The notes: a model not told the origin generated them from the sequence alone. Positions 17,724-26,822 are shown, numbered from the stretch's first letter. The stretch: DNA of 64,000 nucleotides from Cronobacter dublinensis subsp. dublinensis LMG 23823 (GCF_001277235.1 NZ_CP012266.1:1550001-1614000), one strand, 5' to 3'. Numbers and translations are program-made.

Positions 17724-19016
17724 ATGCTCGATCCCAATCTGCTGCGTACCGAGCCAGACGCAGTCGCAGAAAAACTGGCACGCCGGGGCTTTAAGCTGGA
17801 TGTAGATAAGCTGGTCGCTCTTGAAGAGCGTCGTAAAGTTCTGCAGGTAAAAACTGAGAATCTGCAGGCTGAACGTAACTCGCGATCGAAATCCATCGGC
17901 CAGGCGAAAGCGCGTGGGGAGGATATCGAGCCGCTTCGTCTGGAAGTGAACAAGCTTGGCGAAGAACTCGATGCAGCGAAAAATGAGCTCGATGCGCTGC
18001 TGGCGGAAATCCGCGATATCGCGCTGACTATCCCTAACCTGCCGGACGATGAAGTGCCGAACGGTAAAGATGACAGCGATAATGTGGAAGTGAGCCGCTG
18101 GGGCACGCCGCGTAAGTTCGATTTCGACGTGCGCGATCATGTCACCCTCGGTGAAATGCATGGCGGGCTTGATTTCGCGAGCGCCGTTAAGCTGACCGGC
18201 TCCCGTTTCGTCGTGATGAAAGGGCAGATTGCCCGTCTGCACCGCGCGCTGGCACAGTTCATGCTCGATCTGCATACTGAAGAGCACGGCTATAGCGAAA
18301 ACTATGTGCCGTACCTGGTGAACCACGACACGCTTTATGGGACCGGCCAGCTGCCGAAGTTCGCAGGCGATCTGTTCCATACCCGTCCGCTGGAAGAAGA
18401 AGCGGACAGCAGCAACTACGCGCTGATCCCGACGGCGGAAGTGCCGCTAACCAACCTCGTGCGTGATGAAATCATCGACGAGGACGCGCTGCCGATCAAA
18501 ATGACCGCGCATACGCCGTGCTTCCGCTCTGAAGCGGGCTCGTATGGTCGTGACACCCGCGGTCTTATCCGTATGCACCAGTTCGATAAAGTGGAAATGG
18601 TACAGATCGTGCGTCCGGAAGATTCCATGCAGGCGCTGGAAGAGATGACCGGCCATGCGGAGAAAGTGCTGCAGCTGCTTGGCCTGCCGTATCGCAAGAT
18701 GCTGCTGTGCACCGGCGACATGGGCTTTGGCGCGCGTAAAACCTACGACCTGGAAGTGTGGATCCCGGCGCAGGATACGTACCGCGAAATATCTTCCTGC
18801 TCTAACGTTTGGGATTTCCAGGCTCGTCGCATGCAGGCGCGCTGCCGCAGCAAGTCCGATAAAAAGACCCGTCTGGTGCACACGCTGAACGGTTCTGGTC
18901 TGGCAGTCGGCCGCACGCTGGTGGCGGTGCTGGAGAACTACCAGCAGGCTGATGGCCGCATCGAAATCCCGGAAGTTCTGCGTCCGTATATGAAAGGCCT
19001 TGAGTTTATCGGCTAA
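17724..19016 (+). CDS. serS: Seryl-tRNA synthetase
   Basis: A 430-residue class II synthetase, equal in length to the E. coli enzyme. It charges tRNA-Ser and tRNA-Sec with serine. The N-terminal long coiled-coil arm (about 30-105) that clasps the tRNA long variable arm is clear. Class II motif 2 (FRSEAGSYGRDTRGLIRMHQF) and motif 3 (LNGSGLAVGRTLVAVLENYQ) are present. I chose MLDPNLLRTEPDAV with AGGA upstream; 20 additional in-frame codons run back through the hairpin and are not coding. Confidence 0.98.
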   Translation: MLDPNLLRTEPDAVAEKLARRGFKLDVDKLVALEERRKVLQVKTENLQAERNSRSKSIGQAKARGEDIEPLRLEVNKLGEELDAAKNELDALLAEIRDIALTIPNLPDDEVPNGKDDSDNVEVSRWGTPRKFDFDVRDHVTLGEMHGGLDFASAVKLTGSRFVVMKGQIARLHRALAQFMLDLHTEEHGYSENYVPYLVNHDTLYGTGQLPKFAGDLFHTRPLEEEADSSNYALIPTAEVPLTNLVRDEIIDEDALPIKMTAHTPCFRSEAGSYGRDTRGLIRMHQFDKVEMVQIVRPEDSMQALEEMTGHAEKVLQLLGLPYRKMLLCTGDMGFGARKTYDLEVWIPAQDTYREISSCSNVWDFQARRMQARCRSKSDKKTRLVHTLNGSGLAVGRTLVAVLENYQQADGRIEIPEVLRPYMKGLEFIG

Positions 19017-19036
19017 GGTAAACTCCCTTTCTTTTT

Positions 19037-19059
19037 AAAGCGCCTGCGGGCGCTTTTTT
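19037..19059 (+). terminator. serS terminator
   Basis: AAAGCGCC, loop TGCG, GGCGCTTT and further T residues, 20 bases after the serS stop. Confidence 0.9.
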
Positions 19060-19247
19060 CATTTTTGTCGCCGCTATTTTTGTGTTGTTTATTGATAAAT
19101 ATTTTCATGGATGGCGGTGGCGGTTTATTTTAATAACTTATTATTTTTTAAAGACAATACTCTACAAAAAGGGTCTGCATCGCAGCGGATAAATCAAGGC
19201 TATTCATCGACAGTCCGTTCCGGCATTAAAAGGCGATTTCTGGCAGA

Positions 19248-19275
19248 TTGACTTTGGCGCGGCGGGTGGCATGAT
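19248..19275 (+). promoter_or_regulatory. Possible ycaD promoter
   Basis: TTGACT, a 16-base spacer and CATGAT, about 35 bases before the ycaD start codon. The upstream stretch from 19070 to 19200 is notably AT-rich. Confidence 0.4.
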
Positions 19276-19310
19276 GCGCACGAATTCTTACCTTCCTCAC
19301 GGTTTATTTC

Positions 19311-20459
19311 ATGCCTACCTATACCCGCCCAGTGCTGTTTTTGCTCTGTGGCTTGCTTCTGCTGACGCTCGCGATAGCGGTGTTAAATACGCTGGTACCG
19401 CTGTGGCTTGCCCATGACAATTTGCCTACGTGGCAGGTCGGCATGGTCGGCTCGTCCTATTTTACCGGCAACCTTCTGGGTACGCTGATTACCGGCTCGC
19501 TGATCAAGCGCTTCGGTTTTAATCGCAGCTACTATATTGCCTCGCTGATTTTTGCCGCAGGCTGCGCCGGGCTTGGCGTGACGCTGGGCTTCTGGAGCTG
19601 GCTTGTCTGGCGCTTTATCGCCGGTGTCGGCTGCGCCATGATTTGGGTGGTGGTGGAAAGCGCGCTGATGTGCAGCGGCACGTCGCGCAACCGCGGCCGC
19701 CTGCTGGCTGCCTATATGATGGTGTATTACATGGGGACGGTCGCAGGCCAGCTGATGATCAGCAAACTGCCGACTGACCTGATGAGCGTGCTACCGTGGG
19801 TGACGGGCATGATAATGGCGGCCATTCTGCCGCTGCTCTTTACCCGCATTGTGAATAGCAGCAGCGAGCATCAGGAAAAGACGCACGTCTGGCCGATGTT
19901 CAAGCTACGTCAGGCGCGCCTTGGCGTTAACGGCTGTATTATCTCCGGCATTGTGCTGGGTTCATTGTATGGCCTGATGCCGCTCTATCTTAACCACCAG
20001 GGCGTCAGCGATTCCGGGATCGGCTTCTGGATGGCGGTGATGGTCAGCGCCGGTATCATTGGCCAGTGGCCGGTTGGTAAGCTTGCCGACCGCTTCGGGC
20101 GTCTTCTGGTTTTGCGTGTGCAAGTGTTTGTGGTGATTGTCGGCTGTATGGCGATGCTGACCCAGGCGGCGATGGCGCCCGCGCTGTTTGTTCTCGGCGC
20201 GGCGGGTTTTACGCTCTATCCGGTGGCGATGGCCTGGGCCTGCGAGAAAGTCGAGCACCATCAGCTGGTGGCGATGAATCAGGCGCTGCTGCTGAGCTAT
20301 ACTATCGGCAGCCTGTTGGGGCCGACGTTCACGGCGATGCTGATGCAGAACTACTCAGACAGCCTGCTGTTCGTGATGATAGCCAGCGTGTCGTTTGTGT
20401 ATCTGATGATGCTGATGCGCAAAGCAGGTCATCATCCGACGCCAGTGGCACATGCCTGA
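19311..20459 (+). CDS. ycaD: YcaD, MFS transporter
   Basis: A 382-residue major facilitator protein, identical in length to E. coli YcaD. Twelve hydrophobic segments span the protein and it carries the MFS loop motif GKLADRFGR at about 258-266. The substrate is not established for the family. Conserved stretches include MIWVVVESALMCSGTSRNRGRLLAAYMMVYY and LGVNGCIISGIVLGSLYGLMPLYLN. In E. coli K-12 dmsABC and ycaC separate it from serS and ycaM-ycaN-ycaK from pflA; here it stands directly between serS and pflA. Confidence 0.93.
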   Translation: MPTYTRPVLFLLCGLLLLTLAIAVLNTLVPLWLAHDNLPTWQVGMVGSSYFTGNLLGTLITGSLIKRFGFNRSYYIASLIFAAGCAGLGVTLGFWSWLVWRFIAGVGCAMIWVVVESALMCSGTSRNRGRLLAAYMMVYYMGTVAGQLMISKLPTDLMSVLPWVTGMIMAAILPLLFTRIVNSSSEHQEKTHVWPMFKLRQARLGVNGCIISGIVLGSLYGLMPLYLNHQGVSDSGIGFWMAVMVSAGIIGQWPVGKLADRFGRLLVLRVQVFVVIVGCMAMLTQAAMAPALFVLGAAGFTLYPVAMAWACEKVEHHQLVAMNQALLLSYTIGSLLGPTFTAMLMQNYSDSLLFVMIASVSFVYLMMLMRKAGHHPTPVAHA

Positions 20460-20495
20460 TAAAAAAACGCCCGCGAAATGCGGGCGTTATTTTTT
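20460..20495. terminator. Bidirectional terminator between ycaD and pflA
   Basis: AACGCCCGC, a 5-base loop and GCGGGCGTT, with seven A residues on the left and a T-rich run on the right. It serves both convergent genes. Confidence 0.9.
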
Positions 20496-20526
20496 GCTCG
20501 TCACCTGGTTTTAATACCGCGCAGCG

Positions 20527-21267
20527 TCAGTACATTACTTTGTGACCGTACTGTTCCAGAATGCCTTTCACGCGCTCCATCGTCTCTTTCTTCGGCGGCT
20601 TCACGCCGTCCAGCTTGTATTCTTCGCCCATCGCCACCCACTTATGTTTGCCGAGCTCGTGGTAGGGCAGCAGCTCGATTTTTTCGATATTGCCCATCTC
20701 GCGGGTGAACTCGCCGAGACGGTGAGCGGAGTCGTCATCGTCAGACCAGCCCGGCACAACGACATAGCGTATCCAGGTTTTGATGCCTTTCGCGGCGATA
20801 TAACGGGCGAATTCCAGCGTACGGTGGTTCGAGACGCCCACCAGATTCTGATGGATTTCGTCATTCATCTGCTTGAGATCGAGCATCACCAGATCGGTGA
20901 CTTCCAGCAGTTCGTCGATAACCGGATCGTAACGGCGCACAAAGCCGTTGGTATCAAGACAGGTATGAATGCCTTCTTTCTTGCAGGCGCGGAACCAGTC
21001 GCGGACAAACTCCGCCTGTAATATTGCCTCGCCGCCAGAGGCGGTGACGCCGCCGCCGGATGCGTTCATAAAATGCCGGTAGGTCACGACTTCTTTCATC
21101 AGTTCTTCAACGGTAATTTCTTTGCCGCCGTGCGTATCCCAGGTGTCGCGGTTGTGGCAATAGAGGCAGCGCATCAGGCAGCCCTGAAAGAAGGTGATAA
21201 AGCGGATCCCAGGGCCATCGACGGTGCCACAGGATTCATAGGAGTGAATGCGACCAATAACTGACAT
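20527..21267 (-). CDS. pflA: PflA, pyruvate formate-lyase activating enzyme
   Basis: A 246-residue radical SAM enzyme, the same length as in E. coli. It uses a 4Fe-4S cluster and S-adenosylmethionine to place the glycyl radical on PflB under anaerobic conditions. The cluster motif CxxxCxxC is at Cys30, Cys34 and Cys37. The glycine-rich SAM-contact GGGVTASGGEA follows. It lies downstream of pflB on the same strand, behind a terminator and with its own candidate promoter. Confidence 0.98.
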   Translation of the reverse strand: MSVIGRIHSYESCGTVDGPGIRFITFFQGCLMRCLYCHNRDTWDTHGGKEITVEELMKEVVTYRHFMNASGGGVTASGGEAILQAEFVRDWFRACKKEGIHTCLDTNGFVRRYDPVIDELLEVTDLVMLDLKQMNDEIHQNLVGVSNHRTLEFARYIAAKGIKTWIRYVVVPGWSDDDDSAHRLGEFTREMGNIEKIELLPYHELGKHKWVAMGEEYKLDGVKPPKKETMERVKGILEQYGHKVMY

Positions 21268-21356
21268 TGCGGTGTTATCTCCAGTTCGGGCCCGATGTTG
21301 CGGGGCCAGGTGAGCGCGGTCTGTGCCGCGTCGAGTCTTTTTTGCGAGATAACTGA

Positions 21357-21390
21357 ATTATAGTCAGTCACCTTGCAGAAAAGGCTCATG
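21357..21390 (-). promoter_or_regulatory. Possible pflA promoter
   Basis: A consensus TATAAT -10 (minus strand, 21357-21362) lies about 90 bases before the pflA start. The -35 is poor. It falls downstream of the pflB terminator, which would explain separate pflA transcription. Confidence 0.45.
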
Positions 21391-21402
21391 CTGAGGTGGG
21401 TT

Positions 21403-21432
21403 ATAAGAAAGGCCCCACAAATGTGGAGCCTT
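21403..21432 (-). terminator. pflB terminator
   Basis: On the minus strand AAGGCTCCAC, a 4-base loop and GTGGGGCCTT (one G-T pair), followed by TCTTATAA. It lies about 30 bases past the pflB stop. Confidence 0.75.
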
Positions 21433-21462
21433 CATTTTACGCATTTTCAGTCAGAGCGGGTA

Positions 21463-23745
21463 TTACATTGTCTGAGTGAAGGTACGGGTGATAACGTCCT
21501 GCTGCTGCTCTTTGGTCAGCGAGTTGAAGCGCACCGCGTAGCCAGACACACGAATGGTCAGCTGCGGGTACTTCTCAGGATGTTCCATCGCATCCAGCAG
21601 CATTTCGCGGTTCATGACATTCACGTTGAGGTGCTGACCGCCTTCGATAGACGCTTCATGGTGGAAGTAACCATCCATCAGGCCTGCCAGGTTGGTTTTA
21701 CGCACTTCATCGTCTTTACCCAGCGCGTTCGGCACGATAGAGAAGGTATAAGAGATACCATCTTTCGCGTAAGCGAACGGCAGTTTGGCAACAGAGGTCA
21801 GAGAAGCGACAGCGCCTTTCTGGTCACGACCGTGCATCGGGTTCGCACCCGGGCCAAACGGCGCACCCGCGCGGCGGCCATCCGGGGTGTTACCGGTTTT
21901 CTTACCATAAACCACGTTAGAGGTGATGGTCAGCACGGACTGGGTCGGGATCGCGTTGCGGTAGGTCGTCAGTTTCTGAATTTTCTTCATGAAACGTTCA
22001 ACCAGGTCAACGGCCAGGTCGTCCACGCGAGCGTCGTTGTTACCGAACTGCGGGTATTCGCCTTCGATTTCGAAGTCGATAGCCAGGCCGTCTTCATCGC
22101 GAATCGGTTTAACTTTCGCGTATTTGATAGCGGACAGGGAGTCAGCCGCCACCGACAGACCGGCGATACCGCACGCCATGGTACGAATAACGTCACGATC
22201 GTGCAGCGCCATCAACGAAGCTTCGTAGCTGTACTTGTCATGCATGTAGTGGATGATGTTCAGGGCGGTGACGTACTGTTTCGCCAGCCAGTCCATGAAG
22301 TGATCCATACGTTCCATCACTTCGTCAAAGTTCAGCAGATCGCCTTTGATCGGTGCGGATTTCGGACCCACCTGCATTTTCAGTTTTTCATCAACGCCGC
22401 CGTTGATAGCGTACAGCATGGTTTTCGCGAGGTTAGCGCGAGCGCCGAAGAACTGCATTTGCTTACCAACCACCATCGGGCTTACGCAGCACGCGATAGC
22501 GTAGTCGTCATTGTTGAAGTCCGGACGCATCAGGTCATCGTTCTCATACTGCAGAGATGACGTATCGATGGAAACTTTCGCCGCGAATTTTTTGAAGTTC
22601 AGCGGCAGTTTTTCGGACCACAGAATGGTGATGTTCGGCTCCGGAGACGGCCCCATGGTGTACAGAGTGTTCAGGAAGCGGAAGCTGTTTTTAGTTACCA
22701 GGGTACGGCCGTCAACGCCCATACCGCCGACGGATTCGGTCGCCCAAATCGGGTCGCCAGAGAACAGCTCATCATATTCCGGCGTACGCAGGAAGCGCAC
22801 CATACGCAGTTTCATGACCAGATGGTCAATCAGTTCCTGAGCTTCCTGTTCGTTAATTTTGCCCGCTTTCAGGTCGCGCTCAATGTAAACGTCGAGGAAT
22901 GTAGAGACGCGGCCGAAGGACATTGCAGCGCCGTTCTGGGATTTCACCGCAGCCAGGTAGCCGAAGTAAGTCCACTGTACCGCTTCCTGAGCATTGGTAG
23001 CCGGACCGGAGATATCGCAGCCATATTTTGCTGCCATCTCTTTGATCTGACCCAGCGCGCGGTGCTGTTCAGCAATCTCTTCGCGCAGGCGGATGGTCGC
23101 TTCCAGGTTAACGCCGTTTTCCAGATCCTGCTGCAGAGAGACAAACTGAGCGTATTTGTCTTTCATCAGGTAGTCGATACCGTACAGCGCAACGCGACGG
23201 TAATCACCGATGATACGGCCACGGCCATATGCATCCGGCAGACCGGTCAGCACGCCGGATTTACGGCAGTTCAGGATATCTTTGGTGTAAACGTCGAATA
23301 CGCCCTGGTTATGGGTTTTACGGTATTCGGTGAAGATTTTTTTCAGCTGAGGATCGAGTTCGCGATTGTACGCTTTGCAGGAACCCTCAACCATTTTGAT
23401 GCCGCCAAACGGAATAATGGCGCGTTTGAGCGGGGCTTCAGTCTGCAGGCCAACAATTTTTTCCAGCGTTTTGTTGATGTAACCTGCGTCGTGCGAGGTG
23501 ATGGTGGACGCGACGGAAGTGTCAAAATCAACTGGCGCATGGGTGCGGTTTTCCAGTTTGACGCCTTCCATCACTTTGTCCCACAGGGTAGTGGTGGCTT
23601 GAGTTGCGCCAGCCAGGAAGGACTCATCACCCTCGTATGGCGTGTAGTTTTTCTGGATAAAGTCGCGGACGTTGACTTCATTCTGCCAGTCGCCTTTCGC
23701 GAAACCTTCCCAGGCTGTGGCTAACTTTTCATTAAGCTCGGACAT
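21463..23745 (-). CDS. pflB: PflB, pyruvate formate-lyase (formate C-acetyltransferase)
   Basis: A 760-residue glycyl-radical enzyme, the same length as E. coli PflB. It converts pyruvate and CoA to acetyl-CoA and formate in mixed-acid fermentation. The catalytic Cys pair is in AIACCVSPM, and the radical glycine is in RVSGYAVRF at residue 735 counting Met. The enzyme is oxygen-sensitive and is switched on by PflA. focA is 51 bases upstream on the same strand, forming the conserved focA-pflB operon. Confidence 0.99.
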   Translation of the reverse strand: MSELNEKLATAWEGFAKGDWQNEVNVRDFIQKNYTPYEGDESFLAGATQATTTLWDKVMEGVKLENRTHAPVDFDTSVASTITSHDAGYINKTLEKIVGLQTEAPLKRAIIPFGGIKMVEGSCKAYNRELDPQLKKIFTEYRKTHNQGVFDVYTKDILNCRKSGVLTGLPDAYGRGRIIGDYRRVALYGIDYLMKDKYAQFVSLQQDLENGVNLEATIRLREEIAEQHRALGQIKEMAAKYGCDISGPATNAQEAVQWTYFGYLAAVKSQNGAAMSFGRVSTFLDVYIERDLKAGKINEQEAQELIDHLVMKLRMVRFLRTPEYDELFSGDPIWATESVGGMGVDGRTLVTKNSFRFLNTLYTMGPSPEPNITILWSEKLPLNFKKFAAKVSIDTSSLQYENDDLMRPDFNNDDYAIACCVSPMVVGKQMQFFGARANLAKTMLYAINGGVDEKLKMQVGPKSAPIKGDLLNFDEVMERMDHFMDWLAKQYVTALNIIHYMHDKYSYEASLMALHDRDVIRTMACGIAGLSVAADSLSAIKYAKVKPIRDEDGLAIDFEIEGEYPQFGNNDARVDDLAVDLVERFMKKIQKLTTYRNAIPTQSVLTITSNVVYGKKTGNTPDGRRAGAPFGPGANPMHGRDQKGAVASLTSVAKLPFAYAKDGISYTFSIVPNALGKDDEVRKTNLAGLMDGYFHHEASIEGGQHLNVNVMNREMLLDAMEHPEKYPQLTIRVSGYAVRFNSLTKEQQQDVITRTFTQTM

Positions 23746-23796
23746 GTAACACCTACCTTCTTAAGTGGATTTTTTATTTACTGCCTGGAACAACTA

Positions 23797-24654
23797 TCAG
23801 CGATGGTCATCGCCACGCAGGTAAATGACCCAGTATGTCAATCCGACGAGTAAACCCCCACCGATAATATTACCTATAGTTACCGGTATCAGGTTATCGA
23901 TGATGAAATTCATCACGGTCAGATGAGAAAATTGGTCCGGCGAAGCGTGAATTGCGCTCCAGAACTCCGGGCTACCAAAGTGACGAATCACTATCCCCAT
24001 CGGGATCATAAACATGTTGGCGATGCTGTGTTCGAAACCGCTGGCGACAAACATCGCAACCGGCAGAATCATAATAAAGGCTTTATCGACAAGGCTGCGT
24101 CCTGAGTAACTCATCCAGACGGCCAGGCACACCATCAGGTTAGCCAGAATGCCGAGGCAGACCGCTTCAATAAACGTATGCTCGACTTTATGCGACGCCG
24201 TTTGCAGGACGTTGAGCCCCCAGCCGCCATTGGCGGTCATATACTCGCCGGAAAGCCACATCAGTATGACAAAGAGCAGCGCGCCAATCAGGTTGCCCAC
24301 ATAGACGTTCAGCCAGTTGCGCGTAAGCTGACCCCAGGTGATACGACCGCTGGCCTTAGCGACCACAATCAGCACCGTTGATGTAAAGAGGTCGGCGCCG
24401 CAAATGACGCAAAGAATTAAACCGAGTGAGAAACAGATACCGCCAATAAGTTTTGTCATGCCGAAAGGCATAGCGGCAGTGCCGGTGGTGGCGGTGATAT
24501 AGAACACAAAAGCAATGGAAATAAATACGCCAGCCGTAATTGCCAGATAAAACGTCTTTAACGGATGTTTCGTGGCTTTGTAAACGCCCGCTTCCTCGGC
24601 AACTTTCGCCATCGCAGCGGGGAGTAATAGATCAAAAGGGTTGTCAGCTTTCAC
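23797..24654 (-). CDS. focA: FocA, formate channel
   Basis: A 285-residue inner-membrane pentameric channel that exports and imports formate made by PflB. The start is GTG, giving MKADNPFDLLLPAAMAKVAEEAG, exactly the E. coli N-terminus; AGAGAG lies about 6 bases upstream. The frame stays open for 49 more codons to an ATG at 24801, but that stretch overlaps the promoter and FNR site, so I rejected it. Six hydrophobic helices and the broken-helix motif GFEHSIANMFMIP are present, including the conserved gating His region. Confidence 0.97.
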   Translation of the reverse strand: MKADNPFDLLLPAAMAKVAEEAGVYKATKHPLKTFYLAITAGVFISIAFVFYITATTGTAAMPFGMTKLIGGICFSLGLILCVICGADLFTSTVLIVVAKASGRITWGQLTRNWLNVYVGNLIGALLFVILMWLSGEYMTANGGWGLNVLQTASHKVEHTFIEAVCLGILANLMVCLAVWMSYSGRSLVDKAFIMILPVAMFVASGFEHSIANMFMIPMGIVIRHFGSPEFWSAIHASPDQFSHLTVMNFIIDNLIPVTIGNIIGGGLLVGLTYWVIYLRGDDHR

Positions 24655-24686
24655 ACTAACTCTCTCTTTATTTATTCGGCGAGTTG

Positions 24687-24728
24687 ATACTAACAAAGCA
24701 TGATGGAGTAAAATTTGATATGGATCAT
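24687..24728 (-). promoter_or_regulatory. FNR-dependent focA-pfl promoter
   Basis: An FNR box TTGAT-ATGG-ATCAT (24715-24728) differs from the consensus TTGAT-N4-ATCAA at one base. On the minus strand a TAGTAT -10 lies at 24687-24692. A start near 24680 would put the FNR site centre at about -41.5, the class II activating position. The match to the known E. coli P6 arrangement is from memory. Confidence 0.75.
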
Positions 24729-24912
24729 ATCTCGCCAGGTTTGCAGGACTGAAAGGCGTCTGCTTTTTACGCAATTTCAGCTTAACTTTCTGATTATCCA
24801 ATGAAAAATAAATTTTAAAATTTATTAAATGTGTTGAAAAAAAAGCGAAAAGGCTCTCCCCATAAAGTGTTAATCATTATGAATTATTGGCTAAAAAAGG
24901 TAACAATCAAGC

Positions 24913-24939
24913 CGGGTAGATATAATTTATATTCACCCG
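24913..24939. repeat. Imperfect 27-bp palindrome upstream of focA
   Basis: CGGGT at 24913-24917 pairs with ACCCG at 24935-24939, and ATATAA pairs with TTATAT around a single central T; two positions on each side do not match. It could be an operator. No regulator can be assigned. Confidence 0.4.
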
Positions 24940-24981
24940 TAATTAACTTAATTTTCACAACCTGAGTTGTAGCCAGACAAA

Positions 24982-25009
24982 TAAAAACGGGGCCGTAAAC
25001 GCGCCCCGT
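24982..25009 (-). terminator. ycaO terminator
   Basis: On the minus strand ACGGGGC, a 9-base loop and GCCCCGT followed by TTTTATTT, about 50 bases past the ycaO stop. Confidence 0.8.
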
Positions 25010-25058
25010 CATATTTGCTAAACATAAGTGTGAAGCAGGTCTATTGATATGCGTTATA

Positions 25059-26822
25059 TCAATTTCCCTGCCAAAACTTAGCTTTAGCGCGCTGCAGTTT
25101 TTCATACGCTGCCAGCAGCGACTGATGCGCCGGGAAGGCGTTGAGGTCGCTGTCGACCGGCTGCAGGCCGTAGAATGGCGCTTCGCCGCTGATTGCCGCG
25201 CTGGCGGCTTCCACGGCATCTGCCCCGTACATGCGCACAAACGCGTTCAGGTATTGTAACGGCTCGCGCTCTTCTTCCTGCGCCAGTAGCAGCAGGGTCT
25301 GGAGGCAGCGGTAGTAGTTGGCGCGCCCGGCGCTGAACACCGACGCGTTAAACTCCATCGTCCATTCCGTCCAGATAAGCGCCTGATCCAGATCGCCGCC
25401 CGCCAGCGCCAGCATGGCTTTTAGCTCACCGATGCGCAGCGTGTACCAGCCATTATCTTTGCCCGTCGCCAGTCCGAGCAGTTCGCGCACGCGGGTAAAG
25501 TCATCATGGCCTTCTTCATCAAGCTGGGCGATGAGATTCAGATAATCTTCTTTCTCCCACTCGCTGCCCGGCAGCGCCAGCAGGGTTTCGCGCAGGTGCG
25601 CGCCCATGCTGTTATTCGCAAGCCACAGATCTTCCGCCGGGTAGATGTCAGACATGCCTGGCACCAGAATACGGCAGGCGTAGACGCCCAGATGCTCGTA
25701 ATCAGCGATATACACTTCTTGATCTTCGGCGCGGAAAATAGCCATCAGCGTGGCGAACTCTTCTTCCGTGGTGCCGGCGAAGCTCCAGTCGACGAACGGG
25801 TAATCCGCGTCCTGCTTAAACATATCCCAGGAAATCAAACCGCTGGAGTCGATGAAGTGAGTCTCAAGGTTGGCGTGCTCAGCGACTTCTTCATCGTCAA
25901 AGGTCGGCGGGGTAAACACGTCGAGATCTTTCAGGCCGCGGCCCTGCAACAGCTCGGTCACGGTGCGCTCCAGCGCCACGCCAAAATCAGGGTGTGCGCC
26001 AAAGGACGCGAAGCATGTGCCGTTCGCCGGATTAAACAGCACGACGCAGATAACCGGATACTGGCCGCCGAGCGAACCGTCGTAGGCGAAAATCGGGAAA
26101 CCTTCCGCTTCGAGCGTGTTGATGGCTTCCACCACGCCCGGATAGCGCGCCAGCACCTCCTGCGGGATCTCCGGCAGGCTGATGCTCTCTGCGATAATGC
26201 GGTTTTTAATGTGGCGCTCGAACACCTCAGAAAGCCCCTGAACGCGCGCTTCATTGCGTGTGTTCCCGGCGGACATGCCGTTGGACACATACAGGTTGCC
26301 GATGATGTTCATCGGAATGTAGACGGTCTGCTCATCAGACTGACGGGTAAACGGCAGGGCGCAGATGCCGCGCGCTTCATTACCGGATTGCAGATCGACC
26401 AGCATGCTCGCGGTCAGCTCGTTTTCCGGATCGTAATAGGCGCGCAGACGAGCGTCGAGGATCCCCTCCGGCAGCGCGTCGCTTTGCGGGATCGGGAACC
26501 ATTTTTCATTCGGATAATGCACGAACGGGCCGTTGGCGATGGTGTCGCCCAGCCAGAAATCGGCGAAGAAATAGTTGGTGGACAGACGCTCAAAATATTC
26601 GCCCAGCGCAGAAGCCAGCGCGGCTTTTTTGGTGGCACCTTTACCGTTGGTAAAACACAGCGCGCACTCTTTGTCGCGAATATGCACGGACCAGACGTTC
26701 GGCACCGGGTTCAGCCAGGAGGCTTCTTCGATGTTAAAGCCCAGGTCGGTGAGTTTCTGCTGGAAGCGAGCGATGGAGTCTTCCAGTGCGGCATCTTTGC
26801 CGGGGATGAAGGTTTGAGTCAT
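25059..26822 (-). CDS. ycaO: YcaO, ATP-dependent activator of RimO-linked ribosomal methylthiolation
   Basis: A 587-residue protein (E. coli 586), founding member of the YcaO family, which in other contexts phosphorylates peptide backbones to make azolines. In E. coli it is reported to help RimO in beta-methylthiolation of ribosomal protein S12; the chemistry in this stand-alone form is not settled. The ATP-binding YcaO domain covers about 50-410, including KGATKKAALASALGEYFERLS and NGMSAGNTRNEARVQGLSEVFER. A C-terminal helical, TPR-like region follows. The start MTQTFIPGKDAALEDS is the family start; 11 upstream codons are not conserved. Confidence 0.93.
   Translation of the reverse strand: MTQTFIPGKDAALEDSIARFQQKLTDLGFNIEEASWLNPVPNVWSVHIRDKECALCFTNGKGATKKAALASALGEYFERLSTNYFFADFWLGDTIANGPFVHYPNEKWFPIPQSDALPEGILDARLRAYYDPENELTASMLVDLQSGNEARGICALPFTRQSDEQTVYIPMNIIGNLYVSNGMSAGNTRNEARVQGLSEVFERHIKNRIIAESISLPEIPQEVLARYPGVVEAINTLEAEGFPIFAYDGSLGGQYPVICVVLFNPANGTCFASFGAHPDFGVALERTVTELLQGRGLKDLDVFTPPTFDDEEVAEHANLETHFIDSSGLISWDMFKQDADYPFVDWSFAGTTEEEFATLMAIFRAEDQEVYIADYEHLGVYACRILVPGMSDIYPAEDLWLANNSMGAHLRETLLALPGSEWEKEDYLNLIAQLDEEGHDDFTRVRELLGLATGKDNGWYTLRIGELKAMLALAGGDLDQALIWTEWTMEFNASVFSAGRANYYRCLQTLLLLAQEEEREPLQYLNAFVRMYGADAVEAASAAISGEAPFYGLQPVDSDLNAFPAHQSLLAAYEKLQRAKAKFWQGN

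Larger units (their letters stand above)
24655..25058. promoter_or_regulatory. focA-pflB upstream regulatory region
   Basis: About 400 AT-rich bases between focA and ycaO. It holds the FNR-type promoter next to focA, an imperfect 27-bp palindrome at 24913-24939, and the ycaO terminator. In E. coli this region also binds ArcA and IHF; I see AT-rich GTTAAT-like stretches but do not assign individual sites. Confidence 0.65.

Noticed and set aside
21373..22560. 395-codon plus-strand frame opposite pflB
   Set aside because: Shadow of the highly biased pflB codons; the true gene on the other strand is certain.
24655..24801. 49-codon N-terminal extension of focA from an upstream ATG
   Set aside because: It would run through the FNR box and -10 element, and the family N-terminus begins at the GTG-encoded MKADNPF.
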